From: Solirubrobacterales bacterium | GTDB taxonomy: Bacteria; Actinomycetota; Thermoleophilia; Solirubrobacterales; JACPNS01 | Reading direction: 5' to 3' | NCBI GenBank assembly: GCA_016185345.1 | Contig: JACPNS010000022.1 | Span: 62,001-126,000, forward strand | DNA: 64,000 bases | In this document: positions 14,169-24,431 of the stretch, in pieces | Layout: each line of letters begins with the position of its first letter | Position numbering within the stretch: position 1 is the stretch's first letter | The notes under the pieces: model-generated | Seen by the model: the letters and a program-made list of their open reading frames with translations, nothing else | Told to the model about the DNA's origin: nothing | Database searches by the model: none | Program-made: the position numbers and the translations under genes

Positions 14169-16934
14169 TTACGGGCGCACTCGCACTGCGATCGATTTCG
14201 AGACGCCAGTCTCGTAAGGCCAGCCCGTCGACTTGACGCGCGCATGGAAATAGACCGTCGTCGGGCGGCGTGCAGAGGTCGGAGACCACTTCGCCGTGAA
14301 GCGACCCTTCGACGTGGTTGAAGGTACGCCGACCGTTGGCATCCACCTTCCGTTGCTGAAGAATTCGATCGACACGTCCTTGCCGCCCACCTGGAGACTG
14401 TCACTTCCGCTGGCAAGGCGTCCAGTGAACCGAACCGTCCTGCCGACCTTCACAGCCCGCGTCGAAGCGCGCAGGCTGACTACGGCGCGAACGCGCAGCC
14501 GTACGAGTTGCTCGGACTGTCCTTCCGTGCGGTCACCGGCGAACCGAATCGCGATATTTCGTGACGGACCTCGTGGAATCGGGATTGTGTAGCTGCCGTC
14601 GGATCTGGTCGTCGCGGAGTAGCGCTTCGTGGTATCCGTGTTCACGATCTCCGCAGACGCCGTCACTTCGCGGCGGGCAAGAACTTCGCCGCGGCTATCG
14701 CGTAGCCGGCCGACGATGGCCACTTCGCGGCCGTAGCTGATTCGCCTGAAACTGCTCGCCGAAGATACATCTGGCTGGCCCCGTTTGACAAACGCGATGG
14801 CGGCGGTGATACGACTCGCCGGGCGCAAGGGCAGGTCGAGCTCGAGATAGCCAGGCGAACCCGCGCCGGGCGAAACCGCATTTCCGGCGAGATCTCGTGC
14901 ACACACGCGAACCGCGTAGCGACCAGGCGGAAGATCGTTCTCGGGGATCGTGCGAGCCAGTGATTTGGCTCCGTCACCACGGAGGCGATCGACCTCACCA
15001 ACGCTCGTCCATCCGAGGAAAGGCCCCAAACGTCGGATCTCGACCCAGGCGCTGTCAAGTCCGGATGCGGCATCTGAGGCAGTTGCGATCAGCGCCAGTG
15101 GGTTCGACGGATCCCGACCCTCGAGGACGGCGCTGGGAGATGTTGAATCTACGAGTACACGCCGCGAAACCCAGTCGCTCGCGTTCCCCGCTACATCGAC
15201 GGCTCGAGCCTGAAGGTCATATTCGCCGTCACTGAGAACCAGCGTCGCCTGATCTCCGCTCACATTCGTTGTCGCCCCAGCGAGCCCGAAGCGATACTGG
15301 ATCGTGGCGATGCCCGACGTTCCGTCATTTCCGTTGATGCTCACGGAGGCAGGGCTGACTGACCATCCCTCTCGGGATGCACCACTGAAAGTGATCGTGG
15401 GCAAGTCGCCGTCAATGTTCAGCTCCTTGGTGTCGGTAGCCGAAGCCAGCCCCGAGCACGCGACCGATCGAGCATGCACGAAATGGCGGCCCGCTCCCAG
15501 ACTTTTCGGAATCGCAACCGACGTACTGCTCACCAATTCATCCATGTCGATTGCTGGAATCGCGTCGCGATCGTCATCAAACTGCACTGCGTAGCCGCAG
15601 ATGCCGGACTCAACGTTGGCGATATCCGGAGCTGTCCAAGTCTGCACGAGACCTTGATCGAGTGCCGCCAGTGTCTTCCATCCAGTCGGCATCAACGCAG
15701 GCGGGCCGGGGGGCGTCTTGTCGTAGGTCACATCGATCTTCTCGCGGGCGCCGACATTCCCCGCACCGTCCACTACCCATACTTGAACGCGCCAACTGCC
15801 TTCGCTGGGCAAAGAGATGTCGCCTGTCGAATTGTTGTAGTTCGCGATCTGGAAGGGCGGATCTGCGAGTCCGTCGTCGAGCGGATCGACGTCGAAGTAC
15901 GAGTACTCGACACCCGAGCCCGCGACGTTCACAGGATCTTCGGTGACGTCGTCGAACGCGATGTCAATCACCGAATCGAGCACGACATTCCCTTCACCGT
16001 CTGGCTCCACGAGCCGAAGATTCTTCGGCTTCGGCGGAGGCGTACCGTCGATTTTCAACGTCGCGATCCACGGGTCGGCCCCGGGCTCTCCAGCCCCATT
16101 CACATTCGTGAGCCTGAACTCATACACGCCGTCAGTGATTCCCGGCAGAGGCAGCGGCCCCGTGCGAGAAATGACGAGTGGGCAGACCATCAGCGACGAC
16201 GGGGGCGTGCTTCCGACGCACTGATTCGCCGCGCTCCAGATTGTCTGGCCGCCCACGGTCGCCTTTGCAGAGCGAACGCCGGACTCGTAGTCCTCGAACG
16301 AAAAGTCAGCCTCAAGCCCGTCCGGCCGGACCCAGGTCGAGTAGTCGGGATTCAGCGCAAAGGTCGGAGTCGAGCTGACCCACGGCGCTCGAGTGATGTC
16401 GTCATCGGCGAGAATCTCGATGCGGTTGATGTTCATGCTCGAAGTGCGCGTACACGAATCCACTACGCATTTGGCCTCCAAATACAGGCCTCCGGTCCCC
16501 GAGAACTGCGCGTCGACCCGCACGGTTGTGCCCGCCGGTGTGGCGTAGAAGGCCTTCGCAGGTGCACATTCGTAGCAACCGCGGACCGAATACTCGATGT
16601 CACCGCTCGTATCGCCTCCAGTCACATCGAACGACACCGATTTGATCTTTGACGAGGACCGAGTGTTGAGCGATGCAAAGCCGAGCTCATTGCGAACGGC
16701 ATACGGCGACGGACCCGATCCGGTCGGCATGTTCAGTTGGATGCCGGAAGGGCAGTTGTCGACCGCTTGGATGTGGCTGGAGCTGACTTCCCAGAAGCTC
16801 GTTTCAAACGGATACTCGATCGGCGTCGAACACCCATTCACGGCGTACTCCCCGGCCGACGCCGGCGCAGGCGAGAGCAGCGCTCCGACCAGCGAAAGAG
16901 CAACGGCGAAGACTGCGACGTTCAACCGCATCAT
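14169..16934 (-). CDS. Secreted multidomain Ig-like protein (921 aa)
   Basis: The protein has a clear signal peptide (MMRLNVAVFAVALSLVGALL, then PAPASAGEY). A Cys-containing N-terminal domain, possibly jelly-roll or lectin-like, covers roughly residues 30-180. Several Ig-like/Big-type beta domains follow, with VDGAGNVGAREKIDVTYD-type linkers, and the C-terminal part consists of repeated carboxypeptidase-regulatory-like and filamin-like sandwiches. No catalytic motif is seen. It is a paralogue of the preceding gene, whose stop overlaps its start by 4 bp (16931-16934). It is the last gene of the sigma-factor operon. A surface or secreted role is inferred; the ligand is unknown. Confidence 0.8.
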   Translation of the reverse strand: MMRLNVAVFAVALSLVGALLSPAPASAGEYAVNGCSTPIEYPFETSFWEVSSSHIQAVDNCPSGIQLNMPTGSGPSPYAVRNELGFASLNTRSSSKIKSVSFDVTGGDTSGDIEYSVRGCYECAPAKAFYATPAGTTVRVDAQFSGTGGLYLEAKCVVDSCTRTSSMNINRIEILADDDITRAPWVSSTPTFALNPDYSTWVRPDGLEADFSFEDYESGVRSAKATVGGQTIWSAANQCVGSTPPSSLMVCPLVISRTGPLPLPGITDGVYEFRLTNVNGAGEPGADPWIATLKIDGTPPPKPKNLRLVEPDGEGNVVLDSVIDIAFDDVTEDPVNVAGSGVEYSYFDVDPLDDGLADPPFQIANYNNSTGDISLPSEGSWRVQVWVVDGAGNVGAREKIDVTYDKTPPGPPALMPTGWKTLAALDQGLVQTWTAPDIANVESGICGYAVQFDDDRDAIPAIDMDELVSSTSVAIPKSLGAGRHFVHARSVACSGLASATDTKELNIDGDLPTITFSGASREGWSVSPASVSINGNDGTSGIATIQYRFGLAGATTNVSGDQATLVLSDGEYDLQARAVDVAGNASDWVSRRVLVDSTSPSAVLEGRDPSNPLALIATASDAASGLDSAWVEIRRLGPFLGWTSVGEVDRLRGDGAKSLARTIPENDLPPGRYAVRVCARDLAGNAVSPGAGSPGYLELDLPLRPASRITAAIAFVKRGQPDVSSASSFRRISYGREVAIVGRLRDSRGEVLARREVTASAEIVNTDTTKRYSATTRSDGSYTIPIPRGPSRNIAIRFAGDRTEGQSEQLVRLRVRAVVSLRASTRAVKVGRTVRFTGRLASGSDSLQVGGKDVSIEFFSNGRWMPTVGVPSTTSKGRFTAKWSPTSARRPTTVYFHARVKSTGWPYETGVSKSIAVRVRP

Positions 16935-19642
16935 GGCGTCACCGTCACATCGATCGAATCAGACTGACCACGCTCAAACGGCCAGAACTGCTCGGCGGGG
17001 GCGACCGCCCGGATGCGAAATGTGACCGCCTTGCTGCCGCGATTGATGTATCGGAAGCGATAGACGAAGCGCCCGTCATCCGACGCGTGCAGGGTCTTTC
17101 GAACAGAGCCATACCGGCCGCCAGCGCGCCACTGAAGCACGATGCGTTTGCCGTTTTCTGGTTGGGCGAAAGGCGTGCCGGAAACGCGACCACGGAGATT
17201 CAGTGTCTCGCCGCTTCGAATCTGTTGCCGCCGAGGGAGCAGCGTTAGCCGAGCGGCGGTCAAGACGCGGGCGACCGCGCTCGTAGGCGCGACCGTGGCG
17301 TCGCCGAGAAAGCGCGCTCGAATTGTTCGGTTCTGGCCGCTCTTCAGGTTCACGCGCCAACTACCGTCGGCCAGGGTCGTGGTCGTGATCGGCTCGCCCT
17401 CGATTCCCTGCTCGGGCGTGGCTGCGACCTCGATGCTTCGGCCCGACAGAGCTGAACCATCCGCGGACTTGAGTGTCCCGCGCGCAAGGAACCCCTCACC
17501 CCACCGCCCGAACGCCAGCGTTGTCCAGCGCTTTTTGCCAGTTGAAGCAGACACCGAAAGCTTGAGGTTTGCCGATTTACGGAGCGGCGCCGTGAAGCGA
17601 GCTGTGGACCCGTCGGCAAACGAGGTGATCGTTGTCGCGTGCCCTGCCTTGTCATACGCGACCAGGGCCAACGGATATTCCCCGGCGGGTAGGCCCTCTG
17701 GCAGCTGGGCCGCGATTCGGAAGCTCTGTGCTCCGCCTCTGGTCTCGCCGATTCGGCGCCAGACACCCGTCTGGTCCCGATATTCGAGGCGCGCCTCCGA
17801 GATGCCGGAGTCGCTGTCTTCGACGACGGCTGCGATCGATCGTGGGTCCTGCGCGTCGCGTTGCTCGAATGCCCCGGTCGGCGCCGAGGCGTCGACGTTG
17901 ACTGCGAACGTCGACGGTTCAGAAAAGTTTCCGGCACGATCTGTAGCGGTCGCCGTCACCGTGTGTCGGCCGGGACCCAGCTGGAGTGATTGCTGTTCCG
18001 CGTCGGAGAAAACGGCTGCGGCGCCGTCCACCGAGTACTCGAGCGACGCGATTCCGGAGTTTCCGCCGCCCTGAACTGGATCTACGGCCCTAAGTCGGAA
18101 AATGTCTGTTTCACTGAGCCACTCGGGTCCAGCATGTGCTGAGACCGTGGGCGCGCCGAAGTCGATCAAAACCGGCACGTGCGCGATCGCACCCGCAAGA
18201 CCCGCGCAACTGAACGACCGAATGTGCAGCGACACGTCGCCCTGGGGTAGCGCTTCGAGCTCGGATGGGGCGAGGTCGTAGCTGTCGAGATCGCCTTCAG
18301 CACTCAGGTCGTCTGGATCCTCCCCGGGGTTGAAGCTTGCCAGCCGGCTGAATGCGAGTTTTGCCCCGCAGATCCCCGATGGTCCAGCGTTGTAGTTCGA
18401 CCAACTGACCCCTCTGCCCCCAGCGAGGTCCGTGCGATTGAAAGGCGCGATCGAGTCCACCAAGGGTGGATTGGGTACGTATGTGTCGAGGTTCAGCGTT
18501 AGGGGCGTGCGTTCACTCTCATTGCTAGCGGCGTCAACCGTCCAGATCGAGAGGTTCACGGTCGAGTAGCCAGTCAATCTCACGCCGATCGAGTTCGTCG
18601 CGCCAGCGATGTACCGCGGTGGTGGGTCGCTGGAGAAGTCCGGACCCTCGATGTCGTAGTAGGTGCCAGCAACACCCGATTCAGTCGTCGACTCGTCTTG
18701 GCTCTCTGAGTACGGCCAGTCGAGGTCTACGACACCTCGATTGACCCAGCCGTTCCGGCCGGGTGTCACGACCACGTCATCTGGAGCGGGCGGCGACGTC
18801 GAGTCAACCTTGAAGGTGCGCGTGACTTCGGACCGTTCACCCGCGTAGTCGGTGACGACAAATCGAAGTGTGTAAGCGCCGTTCGGCAGGTCCGACGCGA
18901 GGATGTCAAGACTGGATGCATTCAACGGCGGACAGAAATCCCAGAAATCCGGAAACTCAGCGATGCCACATTCAAGTAAAGGTTCCTCGATTCCGTCAAT
19001 CGATAATCGCGCAGATGCGATTCCGGCGCCTGGGTCCTCGGCCGAGTAGGAGACAGGAACGTTCTCCTTTTGCCAGCCCTGAGGTACTACCAGTGAAACG
19101 ACCGGTGGGTTGTCGTCGCGATACGTGATCTCGATATCCGAAAAATGCAGCGCGGCACCCGGCTGACAAATGCCTGGGCCCATACAGTCGCCCACAATCA
19201 TCACTCGGCGGGCGCCAACCGGAAGCCCACCATTTTCGACCGTCAGTTCGAAGTCTCCAGATCCCACTCCGTTTGGGCCGCTGACCGTCACGATCCTCGA
19301 GAAGTCGCACACTGCGGCGCAAACCAAGAATCCTTGACGAGTCAAATTTGATGTGCCGTTCGATCCCCACATCTTCACGCGGACAGATTCGATTGGCTTG
19401 CCGTCGGAGACTCCGTACACATAGTGGCCGTAGTGCTGTCCGGGGGACGTCGGGACCTGAAGAGAGAGGTCCATCTGGTCCGGGCAATTGTTCTCCAACT
19501 CGAAATAGCTGGTGATTTCGGCTTGCTCCCAGGGATACCCCTCGATGCAGGCGTTCTCAACGTAGGTGCCAGCGAATGCTGTCGCGGGAGCCACCGCCAA
19601 AGCTGCGGCAATCAGGGTAAACAAGATCAGAAGGCGCTTCAC
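16931..19642 (-). CDS. Secreted multidomain Ig-like protein (903 aa)
   Basis: The signal peptide is MKRLLILFTLIAAALAVAPA followed by TAFAG. The layout is the same as in the 921-residue paralogue: an N-terminal Cys-rich domain (GTYVENACIEGYPW...), central Ig-like domains with DYAGERSEVTRTFKVDS-type linkers, and C-terminal beta-sandwich repeats rich in Arg. The ATG at 19642 overlaps the sigma-factor stop by 4 bp, and its own stop overlaps the next gene by 4 bp. The three genes are therefore translationally coupled. No enzyme motif is visible. Confidence 0.8.
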   Translation of the reverse strand: MKRLLILFTLIAAALAVAPATAFAGTYVENACIEGYPWEQAEITSYFELENNCPDQMDLSLQVPTSPGQHYGHYVYGVSDGKPIESVRVKMWGSNGTSNLTRQGFLVCAAVCDFSRIVTVSGPNGVGSGDFELTVENGGLPVGARRVMIVGDCMGPGICQPGAALHFSDIEITYRDDNPPVVSLVVPQGWQKENVPVSYSAEDPGAGIASARLSIDGIEEPLLECGIAEFPDFWDFCPPLNASSLDILASDLPNGAYTLRFVVTDYAGERSEVTRTFKVDSTSPPAPDDVVVTPGRNGWVNRGVVDLDWPYSESQDESTTESGVAGTYYDIEGPDFSSDPPPRYIAGATNSIGVRLTGYSTVNLSIWTVDAASNESERTPLTLNLDTYVPNPPLVDSIAPFNRTDLAGGRGVSWSNYNAGPSGICGAKLAFSRLASFNPGEDPDDLSAEGDLDSYDLAPSELEALPQGDVSLHIRSFSCAGLAGAIAHVPVLIDFGAPTVSAHAGPEWLSETDIFRLRAVDPVQGGGNSGIASLEYSVDGAAAVFSDAEQQSLQLGPGRHTVTATATDRAGNFSEPSTFAVNVDASAPTGAFEQRDAQDPRSIAAVVEDSDSGISEARLEYRDQTGVWRRIGETRGGAQSFRIAAQLPEGLPAGEYPLALVAYDKAGHATTITSFADGSTARFTAPLRKSANLKLSVSASTGKKRWTTLAFGRWGEGFLARGTLKSADGSALSGRSIEVAATPEQGIEGEPITTTTLADGSWRVNLKSGQNRTIRARFLGDATVAPTSAVARVLTAARLTLLPRRQQIRSGETLNLRGRVSGTPFAQPENGKRIVLQWRAGGRYGSVRKTLHASDDGRFVYRFRYINRGSKAVTFRIRAVAPAEQFWPFERGQSDSIDVTVTP

Positions 19643-20868
19643 GGTGCGAGCCCACCCACTTCGGGCGCGGCATCTGCTGGCGCGGTGGCCGGCGGTAGAT
19701 CGTTGGGATCTCCGGATGCGTAGTCGGTGTCGCCTCCAACTTCTCCACCGCGAGTTGATGCGGATTCGCCCGAATCACGGACCGAGGCGCGCGCCTCGCG
19801 CTTGGATGAACGCTTCGATGAGGTCTTCGCTTTGGGGCGCTCGACCTCGCGCTCAGGCGTCTGAGCGGCAGCCTCCGAACTGGCTGGCGCCACGGGTGCA
19901 ACCGTACGAGTGCCACGTGGCTGCTCAGATCCATCATCCGCAGCGTGGTTTGCGGCGACCCCTCCGCCGACCAACGCAGCAACCACGGCTCCCAACGCGG
20001 CAATCTTCTTCGCAGTGAGGACATCGGCACCGCTGGCCGACGCGGCTCCCGCAGGGCCAGCGATCCGCTCATAGACAGAGTTCCAGCCGACGGCGAGTTG
20101 ATCGATGATACGCCCGAACAGGCCACTCGACTGCGTTCCTCCCACGGCTAGCGGCATAGCGATCGCGAGCTCCTTCGGCGCAACACGCATTTCTCTGAGT
20201 GTCGCTCGACATGCGAGGCAATGCTCCAGGTGGTCTTCGGCCTCGGCCTGCTGATCGGCGGCTCCCTCGCCGTCGGCGAGCATCGAGAGGACGGGAAACA
20301 TTCGCGAGCACTCAGCTCCGGACTCGATCAGCCCGACTCGGACTCTCAGAGCCTTTCGGCCTTCGCTTAGTAGACGGTTCACCTTGGCGTACGAGAAGCC
20401 GGTGATACCGCAGATCTCGGGGTAGTCAAATCCATCTGCGCGCAACAACAGGCACCGCGTTTGGTCTGGGCGCAATCGCTTCAGTGCCTCGCGAGAGACG
20501 CCATACGACTCGCCGTCGACCACGGAGTCCTCGGGAAGTGCCTTGTCTCCCGCGACGCCGGACATGATCGCGTCGAACTCGCCATCAAATTCGCGCTTTC
20601 GTGAGCGCGCGATCTGAAACGCCTCGTTACGGATGACCGTGTGCATCCACGCGGCGATGCCTTCGGCGTTCTGCTCGGTCGGCGGACTGGTCAGCAGCGT
20701 CTCAAGCGCGCGCTGATAGGCATCCTCGGCGTCTCCCGGGCTGGGGCTGTTGCGTCGTGCGGTCGCCAACCATTGATTTCCGTATCGCTCGACGAGCTCT
20801 TCGATCTGCAGTTGATCCGACTCCGCTGCAAGATCGACGAGGTCGCGAGCGTTCCTGTGAACTGCCAA
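19639..20868 (-). CDS. ECF sigma factor fused to membrane-anchored zinc-finger tail
   Basis: The protein has 409 residues if TTG 20868 is the start; GGAAG precedes it closely, and longer versions only read antisense through the neighbouring gene. Region 2 of sigma-70 covers about 20-95 (GDAEDAYQRALETLL, AAWMHTVIRNEAF). Region 4 covers about 125-178 (LRPDQTRCLLL, FSYAKVNRLLSEGRKALR). H213, C217 and C220 form an HxxxCxxC site as in zinc anti-sigma factors. A transmembrane helix lies near 287-306, and a Pro/Ser/Lys-rich, presumably external, tail follows. Regulator and inhibitor are thus in one chain. It heads an operon with the two secreted proteins, probably its targets. Confidence 0.85.
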   Translation of the reverse strand: MAVHRNARDLVDLAAESDQLQIEELVERYGNQWLATARRNSPSPGDAEDAYQRALETLLTSPPTEQNAEGIAAWMHTVIRNEAFQIARSRKREFDGEFDAIMSGVAGDKALPEDSVVDGESYGVSREALKRLRPDQTRCLLLRADGFDYPEICGITGFSYAKVNRLLSEGRKALRVRVGLIESGAECSRMFPVLSMLADGEGAADQQAEAEDHLEHCLACRATLREMRVAPKELAIAMPLAVGGTQSSGLFGRIIDQLAVGWNSVYERIAGPAGAASASGADVLTAKKIAALGAVVAALVGGGVAANHAADDGSEQPRGTRTVAPVAPASSEAAAQTPEREVERPKAKTSSKRSSKREARASVRDSGESASTRGGEVGGDTDYASGDPNDLPPATAPADAAPEVGGLAP

Positions 20869-21069
20869 GAAGCTTCCGAGCCTTAGATTCTCATGGGACT
20901 CATCGCCACGGCGCTGGCGTCTGGTCCCCCCACCAGATATGCAGCGAGGGTACAGAAAATGAGTAGCTATTCCAAGCGGATCTTGAAGCGCTGGTTCTAC
21001 CCGTGAGTAACTCCAAGCCCGCTCTGTAGGATCGATCCTCGCGTATCCCGCTGGGACGCGAGCCTGTCC

Positions 21070-22938
21070 ATGACACGTTCCAACCCGGAAACAGACGCGA
21101 TCGCCACCGACGCCATCGGCCAAAGTCGGCGCGCCCTGCTCGACGCGATCGGGCCGGCCCCGGAGATGACTTTGATCCGCCCGTTCGGAAATTACGGCGA
21201 CGAGCTGATCTGGGCGGGCACCCGCGAGCTCTTGCGCGGTCGCATCTACCGTGAGATCGGGATCGATCAGGTCGCATCGTCCAGCGGCGAACTCGCGGTG
21301 ATCAGCGGCGGCGGTGCTTGGAGTCGTAGGTACAACGAGATGATGCCCGAGGCTCTCGCGATCGCCGAGCTTCGCTTCGAGCGAGTGATCGTGCTGCCCT
21401 CGTCGTTCGAAGTTGCCGAGGATCGTGTGCGCGCGGCGCTCGAACGGACCAGCGCGACGGTTTTTGCCCGGGAGCGCGAGTCGTTCGAACAGATTCGCGA
21501 GCTCTGCCAAGCGCGCCTGGCGCACGATTGCGCATTCTTCGCCGACTTCTCGCGCTACGACGCGCCCGGCGAGGGAGAACTGAATGCCTTCCGGGTGGAC
21601 GGCGAGCGCCTTGGCATACGTGCGATCCCGGCGGACAACGTCGATATTTCAGACGAGGCCGAATCGCTCGACGACTGGCTGCGCACGATTGAGCGGCACG
21701 CCGTGATCAACACCGACCGCGCTCACGTGATGATTGCCGCGGCGATGCTCGGCAAAGCGGTTCGGTACGCACCAGGCAGCTACTTCAAGGTCGAGGCGCT
21801 CGCCGAGTTCGCGCTCGGCGATTTCGATGTTCGACCGATCGCAGGGCCCGCTGACCCGGTTGAATCTGCCCCCACCCCAGCCACCAACGCAACTCTCGAT
21901 TCCCCGTCGCGCGTGACGATCGCTGTGCTCAGCCGAGATCACGGTGAACAAGCCGTCGAGGCGATCGACTCGGTCATGAGCGACCCCGCCGACAAGCGTG
22001 TGCTCCTGCTGGATCGCAACTCACGACCGCGGACGCGAGCTGCGCTGGAAAGAATGCTCGATCGAAACCCGCAGGTCGATTTTCGATTCTCCGATCACGA
22101 TTCAGGAGAGGCGTCGAGCGTGCGGCTGGCCACTGAACTTGCCAAGTCGGAGTACGTCATGTTCCTTGACGACCAGATGCAGCTCGAACCGGGTGCGCTC
22201 GAAGCCCTGATCGACGCGCTCGACGCGGATCCGAGCGCCTCGGCCGTGGCGCCATCGGTTGTTGACGAGCCCGGCTCAATCTTGCACTGCGGCGGATGGC
22301 CCGAGGTCGATTCTCAGAGCATCACCGTTGACGTGACTCGGAACGATGACTCGACCACGACGGGCTGGGTCCCGACGAAGGGGACGCTCTTCAGGCGCTC
22401 AGTTCTCGACCAACTCCCGTTCGCGGACGACCTCGATCTGCCCTGCCAGAACGCTGACTGGACTCTGCGCCTCGAAGAACACGTGCCGGGCAGCCTTCGC
22501 CGCTGCCCGGAGGCGCGAGTGCGAACTCGGGCGGGCGTCGAGGCGCCGCACGGATCAAGCCTCGCCGAGCGCGCCCTCGCGATTCGCTCCTTGCCCGCCC
22601 ACGGCAAGTTCTTCGCCGCTCACGGGCTACTGGTCTCAAACGCCCTGCTCGACCTTGTGCCCGAGCTTCGAGATCCAGACGGCAGTCTCAATGCGCAGGC
22701 CGCAAGGCTGCTGCTTGCAGTAGTTGAGGCACGCGGCACCGATTGGACGCTGATGGAGTGGATGAACGGCGGGCTCGAGCTACTGCTCGAGCGCCCGGCA
22801 GACATCGAGCCCGAACTCTCAGACGCGCAACGCGAGCACATCGCCTGGCTCGAGGCCCGCAACGCAAGCCTCATCGGGATCGAGAATGGCGGCTGGTGGA
22901 AGCTGCGCGGCAGGCTGCGAAAGATCATCGGGCGATGA
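21070..22938 (+). CDS. Polysaccharide pyruvyl transferase-like / GT2 fusion
   Basis: The protein has 622 residues. Residues about 30-265 resemble the polysaccharide pyruvyl transferase fold (IRPFGNYGDELIWAGTRELL, VISGGGAWS, and VINTDRAHVMIAAAMLGK near the end). Such enzymes add ketal pyruvate to surface sugars. Residues about 275-480 form a family 2 glycosyltransferase with the donor/metal motif FLDDQMQLEPGALEAL. Both catalytic domains in one protein suggest assembly and decoration of a cell-surface glycan. The stop TGA overlaps the ATG of the next gene (ATGA), so the pair is coupled. It is divergent from the sigma operon. The substrate is unknown. Confidence 0.8.
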   Translation: MTRSNPETDAIATDAIGQSRRALLDAIGPAPEMTLIRPFGNYGDELIWAGTRELLRGRIYREIGIDQVASSSGELAVISGGGAWSRRYNEMMPEALAIAELRFERVIVLPSSFEVAEDRVRAALERTSATVFARERESFEQIRELCQARLAHDCAFFADFSRYDAPGEGELNAFRVDGERLGIRAIPADNVDISDEAESLDDWLRTIERHAVINTDRAHVMIAAAMLGKAVRYAPGSYFKVEALAEFALGDFDVRPIAGPADPVESAPTPATNATLDSPSRVTIAVLSRDHGEQAVEAIDSVMSDPADKRVLLLDRNSRPRTRAALERMLDRNPQVDFRFSDHDSGEASSVRLATELAKSEYVMFLDDQMQLEPGALEALIDALDADPSASAVAPSVVDEPGSILHCGGWPEVDSQSITVDVTRNDDSTTTGWVPTKGTLFRRSVLDQLPFADDLDLPCQNADWTLRLEEHVPGSLRRCPEARVRTRAGVEAPHGSSLAERALAIRSLPAHGKFFAAHGLLVSNALLDLVPELRDPDGSLNAQAARLLLAVVEARGTDWTLMEWMNGGLELLLERPADIEPELSDAQREHIAWLEARNASLIGIENGGWWKLRGRLRKIIGR

Positions 22939-24431
22939 TGACGACAAAAATCCGACTTCATGAACCCGTCGTCCGCGGCAATTCGGTGGACTTCTCCTGG
23001 ACGATCTCGCCCGACGAGGGCTTCTATCTCGACCCACGATTCACGCTTGAATTCCCTGAATCGGTTCAGGTGAGCGCTGTGCCTGAAGGCGTCTGGCTTC
23101 GCGTGATGATGATCTGTCTCTACTCGCACTGGGTCGTCTTGCGTCCCTGTCGCGTTGTGCTTCCGCGTCGCCTCCCTTCTGGCGAGCGCGAATTCTGGTT
23201 GCGAATGATCGACGCCGCGGCCTGGACGCTCGAGAACGATCAGGATCGAGTGGGCGGGCCCGATTTCGCAGAACGAACGGCGCGCGAGGTCGAACTGGTC
23301 GAGACGGGGCCGCGGACGGAGCAACTCACTGCCGCACCCGATCGATCGCGGGTGGTCACGAGTTTCAGCGGCGGCCGCGACAGTCTCACGCAGGCGGGGA
23401 TCCTGGACGAACTCGGCCGCTCGCCCCTGCTTGTCACGACGGTTTCCAGGCGCGAGGGGAGCATCGAGTTCGAGACCCCGCGCTTTCGCCACGTGCTCGC
23501 AGAGACGCAGGCGCGCACAGGACTCGAGCTCGTTGAAATCAAGTCCGACATCCGAACGTGTTTCGACAACTTCCATCCTGCCGTCGCCCGCTACGGGATG
23601 GCCGTGAGCGAATTCACGGACACGTTGCTCTACTTCACTTCTTGCTGGGTAACCGCCTGCGCTCGCGGAGGTGGCAGCATTTTCCTCGCGTCCGAGGCCG
23701 AGGTTCAGGAATCGTCACGCCGCGACGGCGTGGTCGTGCAGATCGAGCACTTCGGATACACCTCGGCAACTCAACGGGCGCTCAGCGCCCTGATCGCCCC
23801 GACGGGAATCTCATACTCGGGCCTGACCGCGCCGCTGGAGCACTTTCAGATCCAGAGGATTCTCGACAAGCGCTACCCCAAGCTGCGGGACCTTCAGTAC
23901 ACGTGTTACTCACAGGCGCCGGGCGAGGACGCCTGCAGCAACTGCTTCAGCTGCCTGAAGGGGGCGCTGCACAAAATCTCCGATGACACCACTCCGTCGG
24001 AAATCGGAATCGATCTTGACCGGGTGCTCACGGCGCGCTCTGATTGGAGCCCGAGCGATGACGGCGAGAAGGCCCGTGGGAGCGTCGCGGCCGGTTACGG
24101 CGAGCGCATGAACAACCACCTGGTTCGCGTGCTGCGCAACCTCGATGCAGAGCGGGTCTCCGAGTTCGCGCCCGGTGGCAAGCTCTCCGAACCGGCTCTG
24201 GCCGGATTCGCGAAACTGCGCGCGACGGCCCTCGCCGCTCCGGACCCTCCCGACGAACCCGGCTACCGCGAAGGCTTCCTCGATCTACTCGAGGAGCCAC
24301 TTCGCGGCGAGCTTGATTCATTGCTTGGCGAACACTTTGCGGCTGAACCGCCGGAGCGCCACGCGCAACTGCTCGAGAACACGCTGGTGATCTCGGACTG
24401 GATCGCAGCGCCGCTCGCGCGGCGCAGCTAG
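22935..24431 (+). CDS. PP-loop ATPase-like protein
   Basis: The protein has 498 residues, starting at the ATG that overlaps the upstream stop. A PP-loop signature FSGGRDSL near residue 145 indicates an ATP pyrophosphatase/adenylating fold. A cysteine group (CYSQ...CSNCFSC, about 325-345) could bind metal or an Fe-S cluster. The N-terminal 130 residues form an unrecognised domain. MurL-type muropeptide epimerases also combine an SGG.DS loop with cysteines, so a cell-envelope role is possible but unproven. Coupling to the pyruvyl/glycosyltransferase gene supports a joint role in surface polymer synthesis. Its end overlaps the convergent pckG stop. Confidence 0.65.
   Translation: MMTTKIRLHEPVVRGNSVDFSWTISPDEGFYLDPRFTLEFPESVQVSAVPEGVWLRVMMICLYSHWVVLRPCRVVLPRRLPSGEREFWLRMIDAAAWTLENDQDRVGGPDFAERTAREVELVETGPRTEQLTAAPDRSRVVTSFSGGRDSLTQAGILDELGRSPLLVTTVSRREGSIEFETPRFRHVLAETQARTGLELVEIKSDIRTCFDNFHPAVARYGMAVSEFTDTLLYFTSCWVTACARGGGSIFLASEAEVQESSRRDGVVVQIEHFGYTSATQRALSALIAPTGISYSGLTAPLEHFQIQRILDKRYPKLRDLQYTCYSQAPGEDACSNCFSCLKGALHKISDDTTPSEIGIDLDRVLTARSDWSPSDDGEKARGSVAAGYGERMNNHLVRVLRNLDAERVSEFAPGGKLSEPALAGFAKLRATALAAPDPPDEPGYREGFLDLLEEPLRGELDSLLGEHFAAEPPERHAQLLENTLVISDWIAAPLARRS

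Noticed and set aside
20869-21525. N-terminal extension of the sigma factor to 628 residues.
   Set aside because: The extra part is antisense to the pyruvyltransferase gene and has no sigma-like sequence; TTG 20868 fits region 2.
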